A DNA stretch of 64,000 nt from Ancylobacter polymorphus (GCF_030813495.1 NZ_JAUSUI010000004.1:1-64000), one strand, 5' to 3'; counted from the stretch's first letter, positions 41,372 through 49,847 are shown. The notes: a model not told the origin generated them from the letters alone. Numbers and translations: made by a program.

Positions 41372-42535
41372 TCACATCGCCTTGAATTCCGACCAGACGT
41401 CGTTCCACTGCTCGATGCTCTGCTGCACCGGCGTCTTGCGGATGAAGATCTTGCCCTCCTTGTACTCGTCCATGACGTTGCGGGCGTCGAAGGTGTGGCG
41501 CAGCGCCTTGGCCTCGGCGAGGTGCTGCTTGTTGAGCAGTTCCCAGCCCTTCTTGTTGGGGATCGAGGCCCAATAGGCCGGCATGATCGAGGAGCGCACC
41601 TGGCCTTCCGGCGAGGACATGTACTGGATGAAGGCCTTGGCGAGGTCCTTCTTGGTGGAGGAGGAGACGATGGACATCGATTCCGTCCACTGGATGCCGC
41701 CCTCGTCCGGCACGGTGGCCGAGACCGGCACGCCGTTCTTCTGCAGGAGCAGCACCACCCAGTCGCCGACGCCGGGAATGGCGGCGGCGGTGCCGTTGGT
41801 CAGCATGGAGAACTGGTCGGCCATGGAATAGAAGCCGGCGGTCTGCGGCTTCAGCGAGAACAGCGTCTCCTTCAGCTTGCCGAAGGCGGCATCGGAAATG
41901 TCGAAGGGCGGTTTGTTGCCGTCATAGAGGCTGAGGCAGCCCATGGTCGGCAGGTACCAGTCGAAGAAGCCGAGCTTGCCCTTGATCTTCGGGTCCCACA
42001 GCACCTTGTAGGACTTCACGTCGGCTTCCGAGAGCACGTCGGTGCGGTAGGCGATGCCGAGATAGCCAAAGCGGATCAGCACCGAATAGAGATCGTCGCC
42101 GACCCAGTGCGGCTCGAATTTCTGGAACTCCGGCCAGTAATCGGCGAGCGGGTAATCGGCCGGGTTCATCTTGTCGATGAAGCCGCCCTCTTTCAGCATG
42201 TGGATATATTCGGCATCGGCCAGCACCACGTCGAAGGAGCCGGGGGGCGACTGGTTCATCAGCGCCAGCATCGGCTCGCCGCCGACATATTCCTTGGCGA
42301 CGACCTTGACGCCGTATTTGTCCTCGAAGGGCTTCACGACAGCCGGATCGGCATGGCCGGGCCAGGACAGCAGGTTCAGCACCTTGTCCTGCGCATAAGC
42401 GGGCTCCGGCGCCGTGGCGGTGACGCCGAGCGCGGCGGCGCCGGCCAGCGCGCCCGCGCCCTGCAGCAGGCGGCGGCGGTTCATCGGGTGCAGCAGCGCC
42501 CGGAAATCGGTGATCGGACCGTCGAACTCTTTCAT
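41372..42535 (-). CDS. Polyamine-type ABC importer, periplasmic binding protein (second system)
   Basis: 387 residues. A long N-terminus with NRRRLLQGAGALAGAAALGV is a clear twin-arginine export signal, cleaved near AYAQ (about 48). The mature protein begins LNLLSWPGHADPAVVKPFEDKYGVKV in split form typical of PotD/extracellular family 1 proteins and has FDVVLADAEYIHML. I chose the ATG at MKEFDG with GGAG upstream. A Tat signal implies folding before export. It is the second gene of the unit, after the deaminase. The cargo is likely the nitrogenous compound broken down by the amidohydrolase set. Confidence 0.86.
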   Translation of the reverse strand: MKEFDGPITDFRALLHPMNRRRLLQGAGALAGAAALGVTATAPEPAYAQDKVLNLLSWPGHADPAVVKPFEDKYGVKVVAKEYVGGEPMLALMNQSPPGSFDVVLADAEYIHMLKEGGFIDKMNPADYPLADYWPEFQKFEPHWVGDDLYSVLIRFGYLGIAYRTDVLSEADVKSYKVLWDPKIKGKLGFFDWYLPTMGCLSLYDGNKPPFDISDAAFGKLKETLFSLKPQTAGFYSMADQFSMLTNGTAAAIPGVGDWVVLLLQKNGVPVSATVPDEGGIQWTESMSIVSSSTKKDLAKAFIQYMSSPEGQVRSSIMPAYWASIPNKKGWELLNKQHLAEAKALRHTFDARNVMDEYKEGKIFIRKTPVQQSIEQWNDVWSEFKAM

Positions 42536-42579
42536 GTCGTCGTCTCCATCGGGAAGGGCGTTCGTGATTGGGCCGGCAC

Positions 42580-43074
42580 TCACTGGAAGGGGCTGAAACC
42601 GGGCGAGGCCGCCCATTCGTCGAGCACCTCGCGGGCCTCGGTGGGGAGCAGGCGTTCGGCGGGGAGGGTGCGCTCATGCAGATCGCTGCGGACCATGTTC
42701 GTCAGCGGTTCCAGCTTGAAGCCGATGTCGGCGCAGTCCTTCAGCGTGTTGGCGTAGTAGAGCCGGCGGATCTTCGCCCAGAACATGGAGGCGACGCACA
42801 TCTCGCAGGGCTCGCAGGTGGTGTAGAGGTCGCAGCCCGAGAGGTCCCACGTCTTGAGGTTCCGCCCGGCATCGCGGATCGCCTCGACCTCGCCATGCGA
42901 GGTGGCGTCGTGGTTGTTGATGACGTTGTTCACACCCTCGCCGACGATCACCCCGTCCTTGACGATGACGCAGCCGAACGGCGCCGAGCCGTCCGCCCGC
43001 ATCTTGTCGCGGCTGATCTCGATGGCGCGGCGCATGAAGGTGTCGTGGGGGCTCGGATCGACGACGCGGGACAT
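42580..43074 (-). CDS. CDA-fold nucleoside/guanine-type deaminase
   Basis: 164 residues. The zinc and proton-relay site is visible: H60 and E62 in TSHGEVEA, C87 and C90 in TTCEPCEMC. The AFGCVIV-like block (APFGCVIVKDG) and length match the guanine deaminase/TadA-like group, but RNA-editing features cannot be judged. It removes an amino group from a base or similar heterocycle. AAGGAG precedes the ATG. It is the first gene of the seven-gene unit, just downstream of the LysR-linked promoter region, so it is probably the entry or a central step of that pathway. Confidence 0.87.
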   Translation of the reverse strand: MSRVVDPSPHDTFMRRAIEISRDKMRADGSAPFGCVIVKDGVIVGEGVNNVINNHDATSHGEVEAIRDAGRNLKTWDLSGCDLYTTCEPCEMCVASMFWAKIRRLYYANTLKDCADIGFKLEPLTNMVRSDLHERTLPAERLLPTEAREVLDEWAASPGFSPFQ

Positions 43075-43460
43075 GGGCGCTCCTTAAACGCTGGGGAGAG
43101 TGCCGGCGCACAGCCGAACGTCGCCGTCGCCGCCAGAGGCTGGCAGCGCTGGGATGGTGCGGAAGGCAGTGGCGTATCTCCCGAAGCCACGGGTTGCGGG
43201 GGGCTTTGCGTGGCTCGACGAGGCAGAGGCTAGAGACAAGCAGCCGCCATCGGCAAAGACGATTTTCCGATCACATATATAGGTTCAGCCTATGGTTTTT
43301 ATTTATAGGCAGCAATGATCAATCCCCTGTTTGCGTAACGTATTGTTTGAAAACGAGTATTGGAAAAATCCTGCCTATAGATCATGCAAATGATGATTTG
43401 TTAGTCAGTTTGACAATTGGGCGATGGCGCGCAGAGTTGCCCTGTGAGCCGGGGCGATCC
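43075..43460. promoter_or_regulatory. 386-base divergent control region (deaminase operon / LysR)
   Basis: The only gene-free stretch over 300 bases. The first 170 bases (43075-43250) are GC-rich without a clear motif. From 43260 to 43420 it turns AT-rich, the most AT-rich DNA in the window. It holds an ATA-N9-TAT site (43279-43293) and TATAGGCAG/CTGCCTATA arms (43304-43312 and 43371-43379). Promoters for both directions are expected here. Confidence 0.6.
43279..43293. promoter_or_regulatory. LysR/Nac-type site ATAGG-TTCAG-CCTAT
   Basis: A 15-base palindrome that fits both the general LysR T-N11-A rule and the ATA-N9-TAT form known for the nitrogen regulator Nac. A related pair of arms lies just to the right. 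The adjacent LysR protein opens like Nac-type proteins. Binding is inferred. Confidence 0.55.
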
Positions 43461-44423
43461 ATGGATCTTCGTCAGCTGAAATACTTCGTGCAGATCACCG
43501 AAAGCGGCAATTTCTCCCGCGCCGCCGAAATGCTCCGCATCGCCCAGCCTTCGCTGAGCCAGCAGGTGAAGAACCTGGAGGACGAGTTGGGCGTCGAGCT
43601 GCTGCTGCGTCATGCGCGCGGCGTGACGCCGACCGAGATGGGCCAGCAGCTCTACGACCATGCCCGCCGCATCCTCGAAGAGGTGGAGCGGGTGAAGGAC
43701 GTGGTGCGCTCGCAATCGGTCAACCCGTCCGGCCGCGTCGCCGTCGGCCTGCCGACCTCGGCCTGCCGTGGCCTCTCCATCCCGCTGATCACCGCCATGG
43801 CGGAGCGCCAGCCCAACATCACCCTGCGCGTGGTGGAGGCGATGACCGGCTATCTCGACGAGTTCCTGCAGGTGGGCCGGCTCGATGTCGCGCTGCTTTA
43901 TGACCGGCGGGCCTTCGAGACCGTCGCCTGGACCGAGCTGATGGTCGAGGAGCTGATGCTGTTCGTGCCGCCGGGCCATGCGCTGGCGGCGAGCGCCGGG
44001 GTGACGCTGCGCGCCCTGTTCGAGCATCCCATCGTGCTGCCGGGCGCGCCCAATGTGCTGCGCACCGTCATCGAGCAGGTCGCCGCCCGCCACGACATCA
44101 AGCCGGTGGCGATGGACTGCGACAGCCTGCCGGCCATCGCTCAGCTGGTGCAGCAGGGCCGGGCGCTGGCCGTCATGCCGCATTTCGCCTTTGTCGAGGA
44201 GATGCGGCGCGGCGAGATGGTGGCCGTGCCCATTCTTGACCCGACGCCGTCCTGGCGCCTGTCGGTGGTGGTGTCGCCGCGCACCATGAACCCGCGCGGC
44301 AGCGACGCGGTAGCGAAAGTGATGGCGGATGTGATCGCCGGCCTGGTCGAGGCCGGCGTCTGGCGGGCGCGGCTGCGCGGCGACAAGGTTCGGGGCGAGG
44401 GCGCGCGCGCCGCCACGCGCTGA
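43461..44423 (+). CDS. LysR family regulator (Nac/CbbR-like N-terminus)
   Basis: 320 residues. The DNA-binding domain MDLRQLKYFVQITESGNFSR then AAEMLRIAQPSLSQQVKNLE is close to the Nac and related LysR group; the effector domain follows from about residue 90. It is divergent from the deaminase/creatininase operon with a Nac-form palindrome between them. I infer that it activates that operon in response to a nitrogen compound or nitrogen status. The upstream open frame to 43194 was not used because the ATG chosen begins exactly at the conserved MDLRQL. Confidence 0.88.
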   Translation: MDLRQLKYFVQITESGNFSRAAEMLRIAQPSLSQQVKNLEDELGVELLLRHARGVTPTEMGQQLYDHARRILEEVERVKDVVRSQSVNPSGRVAVGLPTSACRGLSIPLITAMAERQPNITLRVVEAMTGYLDEFLQVGRLDVALLYDRRAFETVAWTELMVEELMLFVPPGHALAASAGVTLRALFEHPIVLPGAPNVLRTVIEQVAARHDIKPVAMDCDSLPAIAQLVQQGRALAVMPHFAFVEEMRRGEMVAVPILDPTPSWRLSVVVSPRTMNPRGSDAVAKVMADVIAGLVEAGVWRARLRGDKVRGEGARAATR

Positions 44424-44441
44424 CGCCGGCGCGGCGACCGC

Positions 44442-44780
44442 TCAGCCGAGGCCGGGCCCGCAACTCGTCGCCACCAGCACCGGCGCCAGGCTGAACAGGG
44501 TGGCGACCAGCCCGATCCACAGGCCGAGCCGGGGGAGGTCCGCCTCCGGCCCGAGCGCGGTCTTCACCCGCGCCAGCAGGCCGAGGCAGATCAGCGCCCC
44601 GGCGAGGGCAGGGAGGGCGATGGCGAGACGGTGCAGGCTGACCGGCCCGACCGCGACCGCCGGCCAGCCGAACTCGCACCCCATGCCGTGCAGCCCATAG
44701 GCGAGCGAGAACGCCACTGCCCACACGGTCGGCCCGGCGATCAGCCAGCCGAGCCAGAGCACGCCGCCCGCCGGCCTCAC
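44442..44780 (-). CDS. Small membrane protein of the heme-copper oxidase locus
   Basis: 112 residues, three hydrophobic helices (about 6-28, 43-66 and 75-100), with the first helix motif WLIAGPTVWAVAFSLAYGLHG. I cannot name the family; small membrane proteins of this kind often follow fused oxidase subunit I/III genes. The start is a GTG that overlaps the previous stop (GTGA), which couples its translation to the oxidase gene; the ATG 23 codons upstream would overlap that gene. No metal-binding motif is evident apart from one histidine in the HG pair. Role probably structural or assembly, uncertain. Confidence 0.7.
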   Translation of the reverse strand: MRPAGGVLWLGWLIAGPTVWAVAFSLAYGLHGMGCEFGWPAVAVGPVSLHRLAIALPALAGALICLGLLARVKTALGPEADLPRLGLWIGLVATLFSLAPVLVATSCGPGLG

Positions 44781-47341
44781 GACGCCGCCTCCTGCGCCCA
44801 CAGCGCCGCCAGCGTCACCGCCGCAGCGGCGAGGGTGTAGCTCTGCCACAGGCCCGCATTGCGCAGCGCGCCGGCGCGGCCCGGAGCCAGTTCGCCCCGC
44901 CTTGCCTGGTCGAGCGCGAAGGCGGTGAACAGGGTGGCGATGGCGGCATGCAGGCCGACATAGGCCACCAGCGCGGCGCGCACCGCGTCCGCGGCGTGGC
45001 GCGTGGGGTCGGGCAGCTGACCGAGGCCGAGCGCGAGGAGGAGGGCGAGCGCCAGCAGATTGGCGGCGAAGGCGACCGGCAGTCCCGCCCCGGCGCGGCG
45101 CCCGGTTTCAATATGGCTGAGCGCCCGGGGCAGGCCGAGCGCCGCCATGGCGAGCAAAGCGAGCACCGCCCCGGTGGCCAACAGCACCGTTCTGTCCGCG
45201 GGCCAGAGCGGCCGGGGCGGGCCGGGCGAGACCAGCGAGATAAACGCCAGCCCGAACAGCAGCGAGGCGAAGAAGGTGCCATTGGCGAACAGCAGGCTGA
45301 CGAGGCCGCTGCGCGTCAGCGTCCCACCATCGCCCGGCTGGACCGGAAGGACCAGCCCCGGCGCCACCTCGATCGGCGTGGCGTCGAGAGGCGCCATCGC
45401 GCGCCGCGCCCAGATCCAGATCAGCGTCACGACCGGGATCAGCGCCAGCGGCGCCAGCGTGTAGAGCCCCGCCAGCATCAGCAGCACGAAGGCTGAGATG
45501 GCGAGCGCCAGAAGCAGAGGCAGGCCGGTGTTGACGGGCAGGATCGCCACATGTTCCGGCCGCGCCGTGCCCACCGAGGTGACGAGGATTTCGCGCCGGC
45601 CGCGCGGGGCGCCGGGCAGCAGGCCCTCGCCCTTCGCCAGCGCCAGCATGGCGGCCTCGGCCCCGGCCTGTTGCAGCGCCGGCCCCGGCAGCGAGGCGAA
45701 ATTATAGTTGGGCGGCGGCAGCGCCATCGCCCAGTCGAGCGACGGCGCCTTCCACGGGTTGCGCACGCTGCGCTTGCCGAAGCCCGCCTGCAGGATCAGG
45801 TCGATGGCGAACAGCGCGAAGCCGATGGTCATGACGAAGCCGAAGAAGGACGAGGAGAGGTTCAGCGCCGTCCATTCCGGGTTTTCGGGATAGGAGGGGA
45901 TGCGGCGCGCCATCCCCATCAGCCCGGTGAGGTGCATGAGGAAGAAGGTGCCGTGGAAGCCGACGAGGATGAACCAGAACGCGGCCTCGCCCAGCCCGCG
46001 CACCCGCCGGCGCCCGCTCATCAGCGGCATCCACCAGGCGACGCCGGCCAGCATGGGGAAGACGAAGCCGCCGATCAGCACATAATGCAGATGCGCGGTG
46101 ACGAAAGCGGTGTCATGCGCCTGCCAGTTGAACGGCACCACCGCCAGCATGACGCCGGTGAGCCCGCCCATGACGAAGGTGAAGAAGAAGCCGAGAATAT
46201 AGAGCATCGGCAGCTTCAGTTCCGGCCGGCCGCGCCACAGCGTGGCGATCCAGGCGAAGATCTGCACGGCGGTGGGCACCGCCACCAGCATCGAGGCGGC
46301 GGAGAAGAAGGCCAGCGCCAGATGCGGGATGCCGACCGCGAACATGTGGTGCACCCACAGGCCGAAGCTGAGGAACACCATGCCGAGAATGGCGGCGACG
46401 ATGGCTCCATAGCCGACGATCTGCGTGCGGCACAGCACCGGAATGACGGTGGAGAGCACGCCCGCCGCCGGCAGGAAGATGATGTAGACCTCGGGGTGGC
46501 CGAACAGCCAGAACAGATGCTGCCACAAGAGCGGGTCGCCGCCGCGTTCGGGGTCGAAGAACGGCCAGCCGAAGGCGCGCTCCATTTCCAGCAGCACCGA
46601 GCCAAGGATGAGCGGGGGGAAGCCCGCGAGCATCATCGCCGCCGTGCCCAGCATGTACCAGGCGAAAAGCGGCATCTGCGTCAGCTTCATCCCCGGCGCC
46701 CGCAGGCGCAGGATGGAGACCATCAGCTCGATCGCCGCCGACAGCGCCGAGATTTCGACGAAAGTGACGCCGAGCAGCCAGACATCGGCATTGATGCCGG
46801 GCGAATAGGTCTTGCCGGACAGCGGCGTATACATGAACCAGCCCTCGCCCGGGGCGACGCCGGCGAGCAGGGCGGCGATAAGGATCAGGCCGCCGAGCAG
46901 ATAGCACCAATAGCCCAGCGCCGAGAGCCGGGGAAAGGCGAGGTCGCGCGTGCCGAGCATTTTCGGCAAGAGATACATCGCCAGCCCTTCCAGCATGGGA
47001 ATGGCGAACAGAAACATCATGATGCTGCCATGCATCGTGAAGATCTGGTTGTAGAGCGCGGTGTCGAGAAAGGCGCCATTAGGGGTCGCCAGCTGCGCCC
47101 GGATCAGCATGGCCAGCAGCCCGCCAATGCCGAAGAACAGGAAGGCCGTCACCATGAAGCGCAGGCCGAGCGTGGTGTGGCTGACGGCGGTGATCTGTCC
47201 CCGCAGGCCCGGCGCGTTGCGCCAGACGCGGTCCAACTCCCGGTGCAGGCCGAGCGCGCGCTGTGGCGGATTGGCGGGGATGGAGGCGGGGTCGTGGGGC
47301 GTGAGAGGCGTGTTGGCTGGCGTATTCATGGGCGTGTTCAT
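44777..47341 (-). CDS. Cytochrome c oxidase fused subunits I and III
   Basis: 854 residues. Subunit I part: heme a ligand H104 (TMHGS), the CuB-tyrosine pair H282 and Y286 in GHPEVY, CuB histidines H331/H332 (WVHHMF), and heme a3 and a ligands H417 and H419 in TAHLHYVLIGG. The XGHPEV form is that of A1-type heme-copper oxidases. From about residue 630 a C-terminal part with five or so helices resembles subunit III, as in caa3-type CoxAC fusions. It reduces O2 to water and pumps protons. The start overlaps the subunit II stop (ATGA) and begins with a small MNTP repeat. The next gene is coupled by GTGA. Confidence 0.9.
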   Translation of the reverse strand: MNTPMNTPANTPLTPHDPASIPANPPQRALGLHRELDRVWRNAPGLRGQITAVSHTTLGLRFMVTAFLFFGIGGLLAMLIRAQLATPNGAFLDTALYNQIFTMHGSIMMFLFAIPMLEGLAMYLLPKMLGTRDLAFPRLSALGYWCYLLGGLILIAALLAGVAPGEGWFMYTPLSGKTYSPGINADVWLLGVTFVEISALSAAIELMVSILRLRAPGMKLTQMPLFAWYMLGTAAMMLAGFPPLILGSVLLEMERAFGWPFFDPERGGDPLLWQHLFWLFGHPEVYIIFLPAAGVLSTVIPVLCRTQIVGYGAIVAAILGMVFLSFGLWVHHMFAVGIPHLALAFFSAASMLVAVPTAVQIFAWIATLWRGRPELKLPMLYILGFFFTFVMGGLTGVMLAVVPFNWQAHDTAFVTAHLHYVLIGGFVFPMLAGVAWWMPLMSGRRRVRGLGEAAFWFILVGFHGTFFLMHLTGLMGMARRIPSYPENPEWTALNLSSSFFGFVMTIGFALFAIDLILQAGFGKRSVRNPWKAPSLDWAMALPPPNYNFASLPGPALQQAGAEAAMLALAKGEGLLPGAPRGRREILVTSVGTARPEHVAILPVNTGLPLLLALAISAFVLLMLAGLYTLAPLALIPVVTLIWIWARRAMAPLDATPIEVAPGLVLPVQPGDGGTLTRSGLVSLLFANGTFFASLLFGLAFISLVSPGPPRPLWPADRTVLLATGAVLALLAMAALGLPRALSHIETGRRAGAGLPVAFAANLLALALLLALGLGQLPDPTRHAADAVRAALVAYVGLHAAIATLFTAFALDQARRGELAPGRAGALRNAGLWQSYTLAAAAVTLAALWAQEAAS

Positions 47342-48117
47342 GGGCGCGGGCCCTCCGGCGACACGGGCGGCCATTGGGCGGGATCATGCGCGATCACCTC
47401 GAAGCGCATGGCCGCGTGTTCCAGCCCGCAGAACTCGGCGCACAGGCCCTCATAGGTGCCGGGCCGCGCGGCTTCGAGGCGCAGCCGGTTCTCGCGGCCG
47501 GGGATGGCGTCCATCTTGCCGCCGAGCTGCGGTACCCAGAAGGAATGGATCACGTCGGTCGAGGTGATGAGCACATCCACCGGCCGGCCGGCGGGGATGT
47601 GCAGCACGCCCTCGGACGTGACCGGACCTTCCGCGCCGGGATGGCTGAAGCTCCACGCCCATTGCCGCGCATGGGCGCGCACTTCCAGCGCCGGCCCGTG
47701 CGGCAGGATGCGCTCGCCCACCCAGAGCGCGGCGATGAGGATGAGGCTGAGCACGCCGAGGGAGAACCACACCCCCATGCCGAACACCCAGCGCCCTTCC
47801 GTGATGGCGCGCGGACGGCCGAAGCCGAGGGCGACGAGCACGAACACCATCAGCGCCAGCGCCATCGCCCCGGCCAGCAGCCCCCACCATAGTGAGGCGA
47901 TGTCCTGCGCGATCGGCCCCGCCGGGCTCAGCGCCGAGAGCGGGCCCTTGCATCCCGCGAGGACAAGGGGAACCAGCGCGAGGGCTGCGCACTTGCCCGG
48001 AGAGACCGACCGCCACGCGAAGGAGGCCCGATGGACGCCCGCCCCGATCTGTTCGACCCGCTGGAGGAGCGGCGCGCCCTTGAGGACACGGAATCGAAGA
48101 TCGCGATCTCCGGCCAT
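47338..48117 (-). CDS. Cytochrome c oxidase subunit II (lipoprotein)
   Basis: The mature protein starts at a lipobox LVLAGC (Cys codon near 47950-47952), then has two membrane helices and the CuA domain. The CuA ligands are in HSFWVPQLGG and CAEFCGLEHAAM. There is no fused cytochrome c domain. It accepts electrons from a cytochrome c and passes them to subunit I. Start is uncertain: the nearest in-frame ATG (48117) gives a 55-residue leader that overlaps the divergent DUF2231 gene by 87 bases, and no ATG, GTG or TTG lies closer to the signal peptide. The true start may be a rare codon nearer 48020. Product confidence is high, start confidence low. Confidence 0.8.
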   Translation of the reverse strand: MAGDRDLRFRVLKGAPLLQRVEQIGAGVHRASFAWRSVSPGKCAALALVPLVLAGCKGPLSALSPAGPIAQDIASLWWGLLAGAMALALMVFVLVALGFGRPRAITEGRWVFGMGVWFSLGVLSLILIAALWVGERILPHGPALEVRAHARQWAWSFSHPGAEGPVTSEGVLHIPAGRPVDVLITSTDVIHSFWVPQLGGKMDAIPGRENRLRLEAARPGTYEGLCAEFCGLEHAAMRFEVIAHDPAQWPPVSPEGPRP

Positions 48118-48540
48118 CCCCTGCACGCCATGCTGGTGACCTTTCCGATCGCGCTGTCCTTCAGCACGCTGGGCGGCGATCTGCTCTATCTCTGGACCGG
48201 CAGCAGCTTCTGGTCGCATGTCTCGGCCTATGCCGTGTTCGGCGCCTTCGCCATGGGCGTGCTGGCGGGGATCACCGGCACCGCCGAACTGCTGATGGTG
48301 CGTGGCATCCGCAACCGCTCCGCCAGCTGGACGCATTTCATCCTCGCGGTGATGCTGCTCTCGCTCATCGGCATGAACTGGATCATCCGCATCGGCGACC
48401 CCGACGGCGCGGTGCTCCCCGTTGGGCTGGCGCTGTCGCTGGTCATGGCCGGAATGACCGCCCTGACCGGCTGGCATGGCGGAAAACTCGTCTTCGACTA
48501 TCAAATCGGCACCAGAACATCGGGGAGCGAACGCCCCTGA
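48031..48540 (+). CDS. DUF2231 domain membrane protein
   Basis: 169 residues. The DUF2231 opening ISGHPLHAMLVTFPIALSF (about 26-44) is followed by four membrane helices. The family is often near respiratory or cytochrome genes; function is not known, although the conserved histidine in GHPLH suggests metal or heme contact. AAGGAGG lies just before the ATG, a strong start. It is divergent from subunit II and convergent with the CopD-like gene, with a 40-base overlap of the 3' ends. It interrupts an otherwise minus-strand oxidase locus. Confidence 0.85.
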   Translation: MDARPDLFDPLEERRALEDTESKIAISGHPLHAMLVTFPIALSFSTLGGDLLYLWTGSSFWSHVSAYAVFGAFAMGVLAGITGTAELLMVRGIRNRSASWTHFILAVMLLSLIGMNWIIRIGDPDGAVLPVGLALSLVMAGMTALTGWHGGKLVFDYQIGTRTSGSERP

Positions 48541-49007
48541 GGGGTGGTCAGCGCCGCCGGCAGCGCCTCGATCAGCGGCTGCAGGTCCGGCTTGGCGAGG
48601 ACGAGATAGAGCACCGCGCTCATGCAGATGAGGCTAGCGGGGAGGGCGGCGATGGCGTGCGGCATCTGGTACGAGCCGCGCCCTTCGGAGGCCTCGACAT
48701 TGAGATGGCCGAGCCAGGCATGGGCCAGCACCATGCCCGCCACCGCCACCAGCTTCGCCACCAGCCAGGGCTGGGTGACGTCGGCGGCGAAGATCAGCGC
48801 CGTGCCGGCGGCGATGGCGACGATGGCGGCCGGGGTGACGATGCGCGTATAGGCGGCGTGCATCAGCAGGCGGAATTCGGTGAAGCCGGCCTGGGTACGC
48901 ACTTCCTCGCGCCGGCCATAGATCTGCAACACCAGCGGCATCGCCACCAGCCCGGCGCACCACAGGCTGAGGGCGGCGATGTGCAGCGCTTTCAGCAGCG
49001 CGATCAT
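48501..49007 (-). CDS. CopD-like membrane protein of the oxidase locus
   Basis: 168 residues with four helices. The opening LLKALHIAALSLWCAGLVAMP holds a histidine and tryptophan in the first helix, and later HAAYTRIVTPAAIVAIAAG and AHAWLGHLNVEASEGRG carry further histidines. The pattern is that of CopD-family or HemJ-like proteins. In oxidase loci such proteins may help deliver copper or heme. The ATG chosen overlaps the CtaG stop by four bases (ATGA); the longer open frame is a shadow of CtaG. Its 3' end overlaps that of the DUF2231 gene on the other strand. HemJ is a possible alternative identity. Confidence 0.75.
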   Translation of the reverse strand: MIALLKALHIAALSLWCAGLVAMPLVLQIYGRREEVRTQAGFTEFRLLMHAAYTRIVTPAAIVAIAAGTALIFAADVTQPWLVAKLVAVAGMVLAHAWLGHLNVEASEGRGSYQMPHAIAALPASLICMSAVLYLVLAKPDLQPLIEALPAALTTPQGRSLPDVLVPI

Positions 49008-49717
49008 GCCACGCTCGCCTCGCGCCAGCCGCGCCGCAGCAGCAGCGCGCCGATGAGGGCGAGGGGCAGCATGCCCGGCACCCACATGATGAGGCCGGCC
49101 AGCTGCTGGTCGGCGAGGGCGCTTACTCCATAGGCGTCGGTGGCGCCGAGATGCTGGAGATAGAGCAGGCGCGGGGAGAAGGTGAGGATGGCGCCGATCA
49201 GCCCCATCTGCCCGGCCAGCGCCAGTACGAGCCCGACGGAGGCGACGCGTTCGACCGGACGCTCCACCCGGAACACCGACGACCAGAAGGCGAATCCCGA
49301 GCCGAGGAGGCCGGCCTGCATCAGCCAATAGGCGGCATGGCTGTTCCAGGCCAGCGTATAGGCCGCCGGCAGGTGCCAGAGCCAGAGCAACAGCGACAGG
49401 CCGAGAAAGCCGCCCATGCGGGCGAAGGGCAGGCGGAGCGGGAAGGCCAGCGCCAGCGCCGGCGCGGCAACCAGCACCAGCACGAGATGATGCAGCCCGC
49501 GCGCGGAAAACAGCGCGACGGTGAGCGCGCAGAGCGGCGAGACGAAAGCGACAAACAGCGCCGCCGCCGCCAGCGCCGCCGGCCCGCGCGGCACATCCCG
49601 GCGCAGGAAGGCGAGCCCAAGCGCCACCGCGCACAGGGCGAGCGGCAGAGGGGCGAGGTTCCACGCCGTCAGCAGGCGTTCAGGCGCGGGACCGCAATAG
49701 GGAACGACCGGGTCCAG
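49004..49717 (-). CDS. ctaG: Cytochrome c oxidase assembly factor CtaG (caa3 type)
   Basis: 237 residues if begun at a CTG codon. The N-terminus then reads (M)DPVVPYCGPAPERLLTAWNL, the form usual for caa3-type CtaG, followed by seven or so helices with ARGLHHLVLVLVAAP, WLWHLPAAYTLAW and QQLAGLIMWVPGMLPL. The family is needed for CuB/oxidase assembly. No ATG, GTG or TTG occurs in frame between the upstream stop region and this point; GGAGGT lies five bases before the CTG. An ATG at 49730 is out of frame and stops after 16 codons. The next gene (CopD-like) is coupled by ATGA. Product is secure; the start is unusual. Confidence 0.82.
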   Translation of the reverse strand: MDPVVPYCGPAPERLLTAWNLAPLPLALCAVALGLAFLRRDVPRGPAALAAAALFVAFVSPLCALTVALFSARGLHHLVLVLVAAPALALAFPLRLPFARMGGFLGLSLLLWLWHLPAAYTLAWNSHAAYWLMQAGLLGSGFAFWSSVFRVERPVERVASVGLVLALAGQMGLIGAILTFSPRLLYLQHLGATDAYGVSALADQQLAGLIMWVPGMLPLALIGALLLRRGWREASVA

Positions 49718-49847
49718 TTGCGACCTCCATGGGTTGTCGTGGCGCCGAGCCTCCCGCCACGGCGCGCGGTAGCGGGAAACGCCTTCGCCTAACGCGCCGC
49801 CGCGGCAGGGGTTCCGGCCGGGGCCCGGCGTGTTCCCTGACGGCAGA

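Noticed and set aside
49728-49730. ATG as start for ctaG
   Set aside because: Out of frame with the conserved protein; it reaches a stop after 16 codons.
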